Source of the DNA: Immersiella caudata
Lineage: Eukaryota > Ascomycota > Sordariomycetes > Sordariales > Lasiosphaeriaceae
DNA: 64,000 nucleotides
Assembly: GCA_030512335.1 (NCBI GenBank)
Contig: JAULSU010000004.1
Location: 3,038,001-3,102,000 of the forward strand
Direction of reading: 5' to 3'
Shown here: piece after piece, positions 21,535 through 31,526 of the stretch
Numbering within the stretch: position 1 is the first letter of the stretch
How the letters are laid out: every line of letters starts with the position of its first letter
Made by a program: the position numbers and the translations under genes
Notes under the pieces: generated by a model
The model's database searches: none
What the model was told of the DNA's origin: nothing
What the model saw: only the letters and a program-made list of their open reading frames with translations

Positions 21535-24500
21535 ATGACAATGAATCACAATCTTCGCCAGTCCTCGATACGCCGGCGTCAGCGCCCGGGTTGGTACGCA
21601 GAAGATGATGGCCCTACGGCTGCCGACCGACCCATCTTTGTCCATGAAGATGTGCCATTCAGACCAGAGCTGGCTCCCCTCTGTGCGTTCCCTAGCTTGC
21701 CACTAACACATGATGGTTCTGGTCCATCCGAGACATTCAAGCAAGAGGAGGCTCGCGCACAGGAAGCAGCAACTGCTGCTGCACGGGCTGACGACATTGA
21801 GGGTGACGCTCAAGATGAGAACGATGCGACGTCCATCGGGACCGATGCAGGCGAATTCGGGTACGACGAGGTCGATGAGTTCGGAGACGAGGAGCCCGAT
21901 GTTTCCATGGAAGATGCCACCGAAGACGAGAGAACCGAAAGCGACAATGACGCCGCCGCTGCCGATAACGAAGGCGCAGCGGAAGGGGAGGAGAGAAGTT
22001 TCTGGGATGAGAGTTTCGAGACGGAGACTGAGGAGTACTACAGCGATGTTGAATATGACAGCGGCGAGTCATGCTCTTGTTTGCATTGCGAACGATTAGA
22101 CTTCCAAGCCTCGCTGGAAGGAAGACTGATCCTCAATGTCCGCAAGAAGAGTGGCAACGATCAAGGCGGAAACAATGCCACGCGCTCGATCTGGGATGAC
22201 CGACCTGACAATTGCAACAGCGCCCGCCAGCACCAAGTCAAAATCATCCGAAGGCCCCTGTCTCCCCTTCTGCCAGCCCCTGGCGCTGGGGATGGCCCAC
22301 TGCCTGCCCTTGAAGTCTTGCGCCAAGCGTATGCGAAGCGGTACCTTGAGAATCAGACAGCCGAGTATCAGTCGGTTGAGAGCCAGCCAGCTGAGGACGA
22401 GGGAGCCGCAAAAGTGGGAGGGCCCGAGCTGGACTTCGCAACTTTCCCGGGCATTCTCGCTCAGAGATTTGACAATGAGGACGACGATGCTGACGAAACT
22501 CCCCCTCCTGTAAGTTCCTCCTCCGAAAGATTTTGCACACTCGCCATCCAACATCTCCCAGGCAGATCTCCCAAATTGGCAGAATCTCTCGAATACCATG
22601 AAGTACATCATTGCATACGAGTTGACACAACACCGCATGTCTTTCGTCCAAGCCATACGCATGTTGGGACTCTCTCTTGATGACTCTACCGAGTTGGTGA
22701 ACATCGTCATGGCCGAGCACCAAAAGATGGCCAAGATTGAGCGCGACAATTGTCAAAGGGAGGGCTTTGACCTGCACCTTCTCGGGGACTCCACTGACGA
22801 ACTTGATTGGACTCAGTACTTCAAGCTTCTGGACGACGATGAGTGGCCCAGGCTCATCACTGACACCATAAGCCAGGAGGAGATAATTCCTGCCCGTAGC
22901 TTCCTGGAATTCATGGGTCTGAACAACCTTGCCATCAGGCTCGACGAGTACCAGGGAACCGGTAGCGGGCCGTATGAAGTGCCTCTCAACCACTTCACTT
23001 CTGATGGGCCGGGAGGCCTTCTCCCGCACTTCAATGTCGGTAACTCTCTGGAGCTCCAGGACCTTGGGGAAGATCTGTCTTGGATACTGCCCGCAATACC
23101 AGGGCACGAGCTTCTTGTCAGGATGGATGCCCCGCCTGGTACGGTAAACCCTCGCCACCTCATGATACCAAAAAGCCCGCAGCTCGACGATGGGTTAGAC
23201 TGGGGACAGCCCGTCCATCCGGATAATTTCATGCTGTACCCTCAGGATCCGGAAAGCCTGGCACAGGAGTTCCAACATCACGGGGTTAGACTTGTTCTTT
23301 ACCGGGACGAGAGAAATCGTATGGATTGCCAGAGAGCTGCAGAAAACCGTGGCCAAGATGCTGATGGGTTCGAAGAGGGCCCTGCTGCGGACGAAGACGA
23401 GGCAATGGAGAGTATTGAGGACGTCTGTGACGACGATTTCGACGGTAGACCTGCCACTCCAGGAAGAAACATGAGTCAAAGAGCCGCTTCTTCGAGCTCC
23501 GACGAGGAACCCTTCATTAGACGCAGTGCTCGGAAGTCACGTCCGGTACCCGCGTATGTTGGCGGCTCTGATGATGGCGTTGAGGACTCCGACTATGACC
23601 CTTTCTGGGATGGACCTCGAAGCGAACAGGTGCCAGGACGCGTGATAAGGGGCAATGCCATGGATATCGACAATGAGTATGACAGCGTTGAAACTGAAGC
23701 TTCTGCTCCAAGCGAGTCTGGTGAAGCCGAGTATCTCCAAGATTCTGCGCACGAAAACGCGCAAGGGCAGCACATCTACCCTCGCATACCACTCATGGAG
23801 ATGGATCCGGCTGTTGCGGCAATGGCACACAAAGCGTTGGCGAGAGCACAGGAGCTCATGGGTCGCAGCATCCATGATGACGAGGAAGCTGAAGCGCGAA
23901 AGGTGCCGAAGTTAACGATGGTGACGAGGCGGAGATCTGATGGCCGATCTGTCACTCCTTCTGCGGAAGTCACGTTGGTACAGAAAAAGAACAAAACCAC
24001 CAAGGCGAACAAGGGAAGGCTTGTCGAAATCGCATCCGACCTTGATGATTTGGACCCGCCAGAGATGCCTGCCTCAGCTCAACAAGATGACGACGACGAT
24101 TGGAGGCCAACGAAGCGGAGTTATGTGAGGAAGAACCCGCCGAGGCCCGCCCCGGTGAAGCTGCCTCGAACTCCGCGCAAGAGGGGTGCACAGGGCGGAA
24201 CCAGCCCCGATGCCCCACGGAGCTCGATTGCTGTCAAGACACAGGGCTTCCCCAAGGCAGCTCGGCGCTCAAATTCTAGAACCGCTCCTTCCCGATCTCC
24301 AGCACCTCACCCTGGCCCTAACAACACCCAGTTCACTACTTCCTCTTTTGCGCCGCCTTCCTCCGCACCGTCTCTTAACGCGCCTAAAGATATAAAAAAG
24401 GCGTCTGCAGCACCTCGCAAGGCGTCAACGAGGGGCAGAAGGGCCTCAAGCGCACCTGAAAAGACGTCACCCAAGCCCGTTGCAGCCAAACGCGGCCGCG

Positions 24501-25813
24501 GCCGACCCCGTAAAACTCCGCTTCCGATGCATTCAGACGCCGCAAACACGCCCACGGGCGCTCCGGATACCCTCGCGGACATCGCAAAAAAGGCTCTGGG
24601 AATTTCCAACATGCCTGCTGTCGCTTCGAACAGGCCTTCCAACGTTCTCAACCCGCCTGCCCGCCCCGCGGCGACGCCTCAGAAGTCCCCTCCGAAGGCG
24701 TCTGCGGCGTCCCAGAGACCCCTCACGGCATATGGTTTCACGCCTCTTCCGCCCAGCCAGATGCCTCGGCTGAACTTCGTCGGGCCTGACGAGCCCCCAG
24801 CCATCGGCCCTACTAGGCTGGGCAACGCCTTTGCAGGAAACCTCCGCACCTCCCCGCCGCCCGCCCGACTCCTCAATGACGACGAGGTGGCCGAAACGCT
24901 CCGGCGGAAAGGCCTTCTGACAAAATTCCAAAAGCTGAAGGGACTGGGCATGTCCTTGAGCGCTGTTGTCAAGCGCATCGAGGAAGCGTCCGGCCTCCCT
25001 CTGGAGCTTTTCCAGAAGGCCTCCATTGAGGCCGCAGTGTTCAGCATGACTCCTCCCGCTGCCGCCCGCACTGCCGCCACCACAAACGAGCCCCGCTTTG
25101 CGCCGATCCCGCCGGCTCCAGCATCTGCTCCGGCACCCGCTCCGGCGCCCGTACCCGCCCGCGCCCGCACCTCGCGTAAACGCGGCGTCAGTCCCACCGG
25201 CGGCGTCGCACCCAAGCGGCGGTCCTCCCGGAGGGTGGGCACGCCGGTGGCGCTAGCTGCGCCGCCTCAGGAGACCGTCACCCCGGCCCCCGCTACCACC
25301 CTCCCCGCACCGCTCCAGGAGACCGCCGCTTCGGCCCCGGCTGCCCCCCTTCCTACGCCGACAACCCCACCCTCCTCTGTCGCCGCTCCGCCCAGCGAGC
25401 CCACCCGCCCCACCGGCCGCCAGAAAATCAAGCTGGTGGGCTGGCCGGCCAAGCCCTGGACCGGCTTGCGCCAGCCAGGTCCGTCATTCCGGGTGCGAAA
25501 CATCCCGGGACTCCCTCGGCGCACCCCCACGCCCGAGGAGGAACCTGAGGAGGAGCCTGGGGAAGAGGAGGGCCCTGCCCGCCCGACTACGGCTGGAAAG
25601 GGTCTAGCCTTTGCGGTCTTGCTTGAAAATACTTCAAGGATCCTATGGCCGAGGAAGAAGGAGGATGAGGACGAGGATGAGAATGAGGACGAAGATGCCG
25701 AGGAAGAGAGAGGTGAGGACGACGACGACGAGGTCGAGGATGAAAGCGAGGAAGAAGTCAGGCCGGTGAAGAAGCCGGTTCCCGTTGAGAGGTGGTGGAA
25801 GGCGAAGAAGTGA
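21535..25813 (+). CDS. Large AT-hook protein of unknown function
   Basis: Two exons, 21535-22509 and 22562-25813, join in phase 0 across a 52-bp intron, giving 1,408 residues. The first 130 residues hold PGWYAEDDGPTAADRPIFVH and are followed by a very acidic region. After the intron there is an ordered-looking block (PNWQNLSNTMKYIIAYELTQ, then RMSFVQAIRMLGLSLDD and LDWTQYFKLLDDDEWPRLI), about residues 326-600, rich in hydrophobic and aromatic residues. The rest is basic, Pro/Ala/Ser-rich and disordered, with one canonical AT-hook core, RGRPRK, at residues 971-976, and it ends in an Asp/Glu-rich stretch before KPVPVERWWKAKK. This suggests a DNA- or chromatin-associated nuclear protein. I recognise no catalytic domain. 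The initiator is uncertain by a few codons, since two Met codons lie at its start. Confidence 0.8.
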
Positions 25814-26593
25814 GCCGGTTGATATCTCGGCGCGATCTGCTCTGGTTCTTTTCCTTTTTCCTACGGCCTGGATGTCGGATCGGGTGCGAATTGGTTTGCT
25901 TGGTTTGCTTGGTTCTCTCTTATGAATATGAACGACCGTCCATGGATCAGGGTCGAAATTCGGGTTGACACCCCCCGTTATTTGCCCATCTCACGAGATG
26001 GCAGGAGTTTGGCGCCTGCAGGGCGGCATGGAGACAGGAGTCTCTGTTGTTTTAGATACCCACCAGGACGATGATAGCGTGAGTATAGTTGTTGAAATAC
26101 ATGTTTCACCAGAGAAAACTGCGTGGTGTACCATAGTGTGAGAATCGTAAATTGAACCAAAGAAAAGCACTGGTTCAACTTTCTTCGATGTGATGATGTT
26201 GCTAGCAGCCATGACCAACACCAGACGTTGTTGATTGGAAAATGCCAAGAAAGGGGGGCAGTGGAGCCTTGGAGCAGGGTTATATTACGGCGGAGCATTA
26301 CACAACCTTGCGCAGCCATCCCGGCAACGTCAGCCTCCAACGCTCAACACCACAAGCTCCCACTTATCCGACACCTCCCCACGATCGCGACCCGGCGCCT
26401 CGCCCTTAGCTCTCACCTACAATCTCCGTTGCGAAACGCATCTACGGACTGATATATCTCTCCCTGAGCATCCGATCCGATTGACCCGCGATATATTCCC
26501 CGCAGCCCGAACTCACAAAGGTAGTCCCACCGAGCTCTGCCGTGCCTCACCAACTTCACCGAAGACGACGACACTTCCCCACATCCGCCCATC
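25814..26593. other. Spacer, End3 promoter
   Basis: It contains an imperfect short direct repeat of TTGGTTTGC at about 25891-25912 and a leader rich in CCGA/CAC before the End3 start. No gene is supported on either strand. Confidence 0.5.
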
Positions 26594-27900
26594 ATGCCCC
26601 CACGAATCGAAGCGCAGGAGATCGAAACATACTGGAACATCTTCTCAACGCGCACCAATGGCGGCAAGTTCCTCACAGGCGAGCAGGCGGCTCCAGTGCT
26701 GAAGAACAGCGGCCTGCGAGACGACCAGCTAGCGCGCGTGTGGGACTTGGCCGACGTAGATGGCGATGGCAACCTAGACTTTGAAGAGTTTTGTGTGGCG
26801 ATGAGGGTCATTTTCGATTTGCTGAATGGGGTATGTTTCTTCCGGGCATACAACTGAGGGGAAACTGACGATGATAGGAATGGGCGGACGTCCCGACGAC
26901 GCTGCCGGATTGGCTGGTGCCGGAGTCCAAGGCCCACTTGGTGCAAGCAACGAGGGCGATCACGGGCAAGGCGGTTCAGTTTGAGAGGGTGGAGGATGAG
27001 CCGGACTCGCCGGGCTTGAAAGATGGGTTTGACTGGTACATGAGCCCTGCGGACAAGGCGAAGTACGAGCAGATCTATCAGGAAAATAGGGATATGCGAG
27101 GGGAAATTAACTGTAGGTCGTTGGGTTGTGTTGTTTGCAGGGAAGGGTTGCTGATGTGAAGAATTGCAGTCAACTCCCTGGAAGACCTCTACGAATCGCT
27201 CGACGTCCCAGACACCGATATTCGCTCGGCATGGAATCTCATCAACCCGTCAGCCGGGCAGTCGATCAACAAGGATGCATGCCTCGCCTTCCTGCACATA
27301 CTCAATTACAGGCACGAGGGGTTCCGAATCCCGCGCACCGTCCCAGCGTCGTTGCGCACAAGTTTCGAACGAAACCAGATTGACTACCAGGTCGACAGCT
27401 ACAGGAGCGGCGCCGCGGCGTCACGATGGGCGACCAAGGCTGATGATGAGACGAGTACCGGCCGTAAGGCGAAGTTCGGCGACCAATACCTGACGCGGCT
27501 AGGCCGCGGGGGGTTCAAGACCCAAGGCACCGATTTCAGCCAGCAGCAGAAGGACGCCGAGTGGGAGGAGGTACGGCTGAAGAAGCAACTAGCCGAGCTC
27601 GAAGAGAAGATGGCCAAGGTCGAGGAAGTAGCAAACCGCAAAGCCGGCGGCAAGCGCGACTCCAAACCAGCACTCGTAAAGCGCGAGCTGGAACAGCTCC
27701 TCGACTACAAGCGCAAGGAGCTGCGCGAACTGGAAGAGGGCGGCGGCAAGAGCCGAGCCGGTGCCAGCCTCAAGAGCGTGTCCGAGGATCTCCAGACAGT
27801 ACGGGAGCAAGTTGACGGGCTGGAGGCGCACCTGCGCTCGCGGCAGCAGGTGCTTGAGCAGCTGAGGAGGGAAATTGAAGACGAGAAAGCCGGGAGATAG
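26594..27900 (+). CDS. end3: End3, EH-domain actin/endocytosis protein
   Basis: Exons 26594-26830, 26878-27112 and 27170-27900 encode 400 residues, the normal length for filamentous fungi. The N-terminal EH domain has an EF-hand loop, [13 protein letters not shown], near residues 56-68, with the Trp of VWDLADVD just before it. The End3-specific second EH-like region ([19 protein letters not shown], then [20 protein letters not shown]) follows, and the C-terminal 90 residues form a coiled coil. In yeast End3 works with Pan1 and Sla1 in the coat complex that links endocytosis to actin assembly at the plasma membrane. The splice joins LNG-EWADVP and EIN-FNSLEDL restore family sequence, so the model is firm. 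Its 3' end faces the next gene at only 120 bp. Confidence 0.95.
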
Positions 27901-28020
27901 GCGTCATCACCCCCTCTGTACAGGGTAATGAAGCAGAACCAGAGAGCGGGACATAACCCTAGGAAGCGAAGCCATACCGCGCCCACACCAATACCAGCGT
28001 TGACTTCAGTCTTCCTACCC

Positions 28021-28951
28021 TCAAATCCCTCCACTCGGGACCTCCCCTTCCTCTGGCCTCCTAATCCCCTCAAAATGCCCCATTAACCCCACCAGCGCAG
28101 CCCCGTTGTTATAAACCCAAACCCTCACCACATCCTCCCCTTGGTCCTCCGCCGTCACACTCTTCGTATTGATCAGAACCGGTACCCCATCGTCCCCCGA
28201 AACATAACCCATTTGACACTTTAGCCCCTCCCCCTCCCCCCAGACACCAAACACAGCACCAAGTTGATCCGCACTGAAGTTATTCACATTATCCATTCCC
28301 ACCGCCGCATTCGCCTCCTCCATCTTTGCAAACGCATCCCGTAGTTCATCCAGACTAGGCACGCGCAGGGAGGGACACTGTGTTGCCATGGAGAGACGCA
28401 AGGCGTGGAAACCGCATTCTAGGTTTGTCCCGGGGGTAGGCAACCGGGTGTAGATGCCCGAAGGGAAGGATGTCCAGAAGTGAGAGCGGGCGAGGTGATG
28501 GAAGCGGTAGCGAGGAGGATAGCGTGTGGTGAGGTTCAGGATGTCGGTTGCTTTCTGGGTTTGTTTTGACATGGTTGTTTGTTTGGGCCAGTGTGGGGGA
28601 GTGTTGATTTTGAGTGCGTAGTCAGATTCGCTTGCGAGGTTGTGAGCTAGGTGGCGGGCTGCGTATCCGAGCCAGGATTGAGTGAGACCTGGTTCAGAGC
28701 GGTTAGGCGAAAGTTAAGCTCCTGCCAGCACTAGGCGGTGGAGACGCGGGGCGTAGGATCGGGGAGTAACGCGGGGGAGAGTAGAGTTGAGCGCCTTTGG
28801 CGCAGGAGGCTGCTTTGAGCTGGGCTGCCGCTTCAATGATGGGGGGGTCTGAGTTAGAGGTGGGGAGTTTGGTGGTTGATAGGTACCGTTGGAGTGGATA
28901 AGGGGGGGGGGGGGGGGGTGAGCTGAGAAGCGCCTCTCGGAACGAATGCAT
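28021..28951 (-). CDS. OTU-like cysteine-protease-type protein with a C17 run in exon 1
   Basis: I model two exons, 28951-28732 and 28688-28021, with a 43-bp intron (GTGCTG...CCAG, branch CCTAAC), giving 295 residues. The frame upstream of the Met at 28572 is open and clearly coding (SWLGYAARHLAHNLASESDY), so that Met is internal. Later landmarks are ECGFHALRLSM, NFSADQLGAVFGVW, VRVWVYNN and GHFEGIRR. These resemble the Cys-box and late His strand of OTU/papain-like cysteine peptidases, a low-confidence resemblance. Residues 13-18 are six prolines encoded by the C17 run, so the annotated frame of the first 18 residues depends on an exact homopolymer length. It is convergent with End3. Confidence 0.65.
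28902..28918. repeat. G17/C17 mononucleotide run
   Basis: Seventeen consecutive G on the plus strand, encoding a proline run on the minus strand in exon 1 of the OTU-like gene. Such runs slip in replication and are error-prone in sequencing. Confidence 0.95.
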
Positions 28952-30662
28952 TGGCTTCTTGCTTCTTGTTCAGCCTGGCGCTTGAGGTGAGCCTTGGAAA
29001 TGCAGGTTTCTCTGGCGGACATGAAGCTCTCGTTTTTGCAAAAACTCGGTACTATGTCTGAACCATCACCTCGTATTGAGGAAGTTCGGTCCAGCTGAGG
29101 CGGTAGACTCGAACTAGGATGATGGCGCCGTTGTGCAAGAACGGATTCAACCTTGCTTTCCATTCGCCCCTACCTAACAATCCTCCGCAAGCCATCTCTG
29201 CAGCATCAAACCGCCCCAACGTCACCTTTCTCCCCTCACTCTTTGCGGCTCTTCCTGTATGTAATCAAAACCATGCAACCTAAAATATCTCATCTGCCGA
29301 GCAGTTTTCCTTTCTGCCTCAACAGAACCCCACCCCACATACCACCTCAGCAGCAAGCAGCAGCAAGGCTGCGGCTCCAGCCTTGCGAGCTTCTAGTCGT
29401 GTAAATGCGGCTCAGCCAGGCAGAGGCCACGCGCATGAAACAAACACCAGACGGACATGATTGGGGGCCATGCCGCGCGAGCCGAGCCGGGAGACCCATA
29501 GCATTGCCAGGACGGGCGGGAGAGCGCTCTATTCCAGACGTCGCATGGTTGACGATCGCCCTTGGTAGCTTCTCTTTTGTTCCTAAATTTTCTTCCCTCC
29601 TCGTTGACGGCGCATGTGATGGCCCCCAGGCTGCGAATCTCACCCAACTCGGCGCTCAGATCAGTATTCGTGCAACACTTGTACTCTGCAAATCCCCCAC
29701 CCAACTCAAGAGTAATACACAAAGGGCCGATAGATCCTGCTGCGGATGCAGCAGTGGCAAAGGTCAAGAGGATGCTGTGAGCGTGGAGATGGGGACACGA
29801 GTAGCACCCGAGTTCATCATCACACAGAAAACTCCTCAGGGTTACTCCCGTTGGAACACGCTTGGCCTCCGTCATGGTGTTATGAGTGGAAAGGTCAAAT
29901 TACAGACATGAACGTATGCTCGAAGTTATGCTCGGCTGGTATCCCATAACCCCCATTTGGCTACTCAACAACCATCGCAAAAAAACACAATGGCATGCTC
30001 AAACAAGGACCGATAACATGTCATCAGGTGAGTGGCTAGGTATCAACTTTCGCAGAGACAATTCGCAAAGTGTAACATGGCAAAATACCACCAGCCCAAC
30101 ATGATAGCAAAGCAAGCCAAACGTCACCACGGCGGCAACCCCACGGGTAAGAAAATATGGACATTTTTTTCTTCCAGCCGACTGAGAAAAACCATGGACT
30201 GCCGTGAGACATGAGATAACTAACGACAAAAAAAGACAAAAGAAAAGGGAATTACAAGTCTGAGAGCAACCAATATAGGAACCCATGTTTAGTTCAAATA
30301 ACTCCCATAAAAAGAAGACCGCAATGTGGGTTCGAAAAAAATCGGGAGGAGGCTGCCGCTTCGTCGTGGTGTGGTGTGCTCCAAGGATGCTGCTGGCAGT
30401 CGTCGTGTCCGCCCTAACTGCCCAAACAAGGCTTCAACTCCCAACCCGATGCATAGATGTGTCTCGTCTCGAGATATATTCGCCCCTCCTCTTGTGCCAT
30501 CTGCGTGTCTCATTACGCACGAAATACCATCAGCCACATCCCAGCCTCGGGCATGTCGTTCGTCTCCTTGTTCACGCCACACTTCTTTCCTCCCATTGGC
30601 CCTTTAAACCCAGGACCAGGACCAGCTATCACCGTCTTCTAATCAGACCTCACGCTGCCCGC
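28952..30662. other. Spacer between OTU-like gene and ras1
   Basis: It holds the promoter of the OTU-like gene and the 3' flank of ras1, both on the minus strand. The part 30200-30660 is probably ras1 3' untranslated sequence. A minus-strand frame at 29393-29875 begins with ATG but shows no family features. Confidence 0.45.
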
Positions 30663-31526
30663 TCACATCACCACGCACTTGGCGCAGCAGCCTGCCTGGA
30701 CGTCGTCGTCGCCCATCTCCATCTTGCCAACCGGCCCGTTGCCGTTGGAGAGTGCGCTCCCCGAGTATGTGTTCATTTCGCGGTTGTACTTCCTGATCTC
30801 TCGGACCGTGTCGTAAAATGCCTTCTCAACGTTCATTGTCGTCTTCGCCGACGTCTCGAGGAATTTGCAACCAAACGACTCTGCCAGTGCCTTGCCCTCT
30901 GTAGACAATATCAGCTACGTGCAAACGGGATGCGACGGATCATGCGGCAAACTCACCATTGTATGTGACCTTGCGCTCGTGTTCAAGATCGCACTTGTTC
31001 CCGACAACCACCATGGGGAAGTAGTCCTTGTCCTTTACCCTGAGGATCTGCTGCTGAAAAGTTGTGATTTCCTCAAAGCTCTCGCGCGAGGTGATGGAGT
31101 AAACGAGAAGGAAACCTTCGCCGGTACGCATGTACTGCTCGCGCATTGCCGAGTACTCTTCTTGCCCGGCCGTGTCGAGGACATCGAGCAATGCCACCTC
31201 GTCGTCGATAACGCATTGCTTGCGGTACGAATCTGGAGCGCGAGGTTAGCTGAGAATGCGGCGACATCAAAAGATACAAATGGAGATGATGCGCACCTTC
31301 AATTGTCGGATCGTATTCGTCTACGAAATGGGCCTGGATCAGTTGGATGGTGAGGCACGATTTACCGACGCCACCACCTCCGACGACCACCAGCTTGTAC
31401 TCTCTTGTGAACTACGGCCGGAACACTCGTTAGCTATGGTCACGGAATCGGCAGCAGCAAGATGAGAAGCAGGCGGCTGAGCATTTTCGAGGGCATAGGA
31501 TGGACGGTACGGACCTTGGACGCCAT
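30663..31526 (-). CDS. ras1: Ras1 small GTPase
   Basis: Four exons, 31526-31515, 31411-31297, 31232-30957 and 30898-30663, encode 212 residues. Exon 1 has only four codons (MASK) and its donor is GTCCGT, weaker than consensus. All Ras signatures are present: P-loop GGGGVGKS at residues 15-22, effector YDPTIEDSY, switch [17 protein letters not shown] and ETSAK. The C-terminus is CCAKCVVM: a CAAX box for prenylation plus upstream cysteines for palmitoylation, so it acts at membranes. Fungal Ras1 orthologues signal to adenylate cyclase and MAP-kinase routes in polar growth and development. The hypervariable region has [13 protein letters not shown]. No missing key residue was seen. Confidence 0.96.

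Noticed and set aside
28714..29163. 149-codon minus-strand frame across the C17 run
   Set aside because: Probably leader plus an out-of-frame reading of exon 1; kept only as the alternative frame in the slippage finding.
29393..29875. 160-codon minus-strand frame starting with ATG
   Set aside because: No domain, Cys content scattered, and no splice partners; considered chance.
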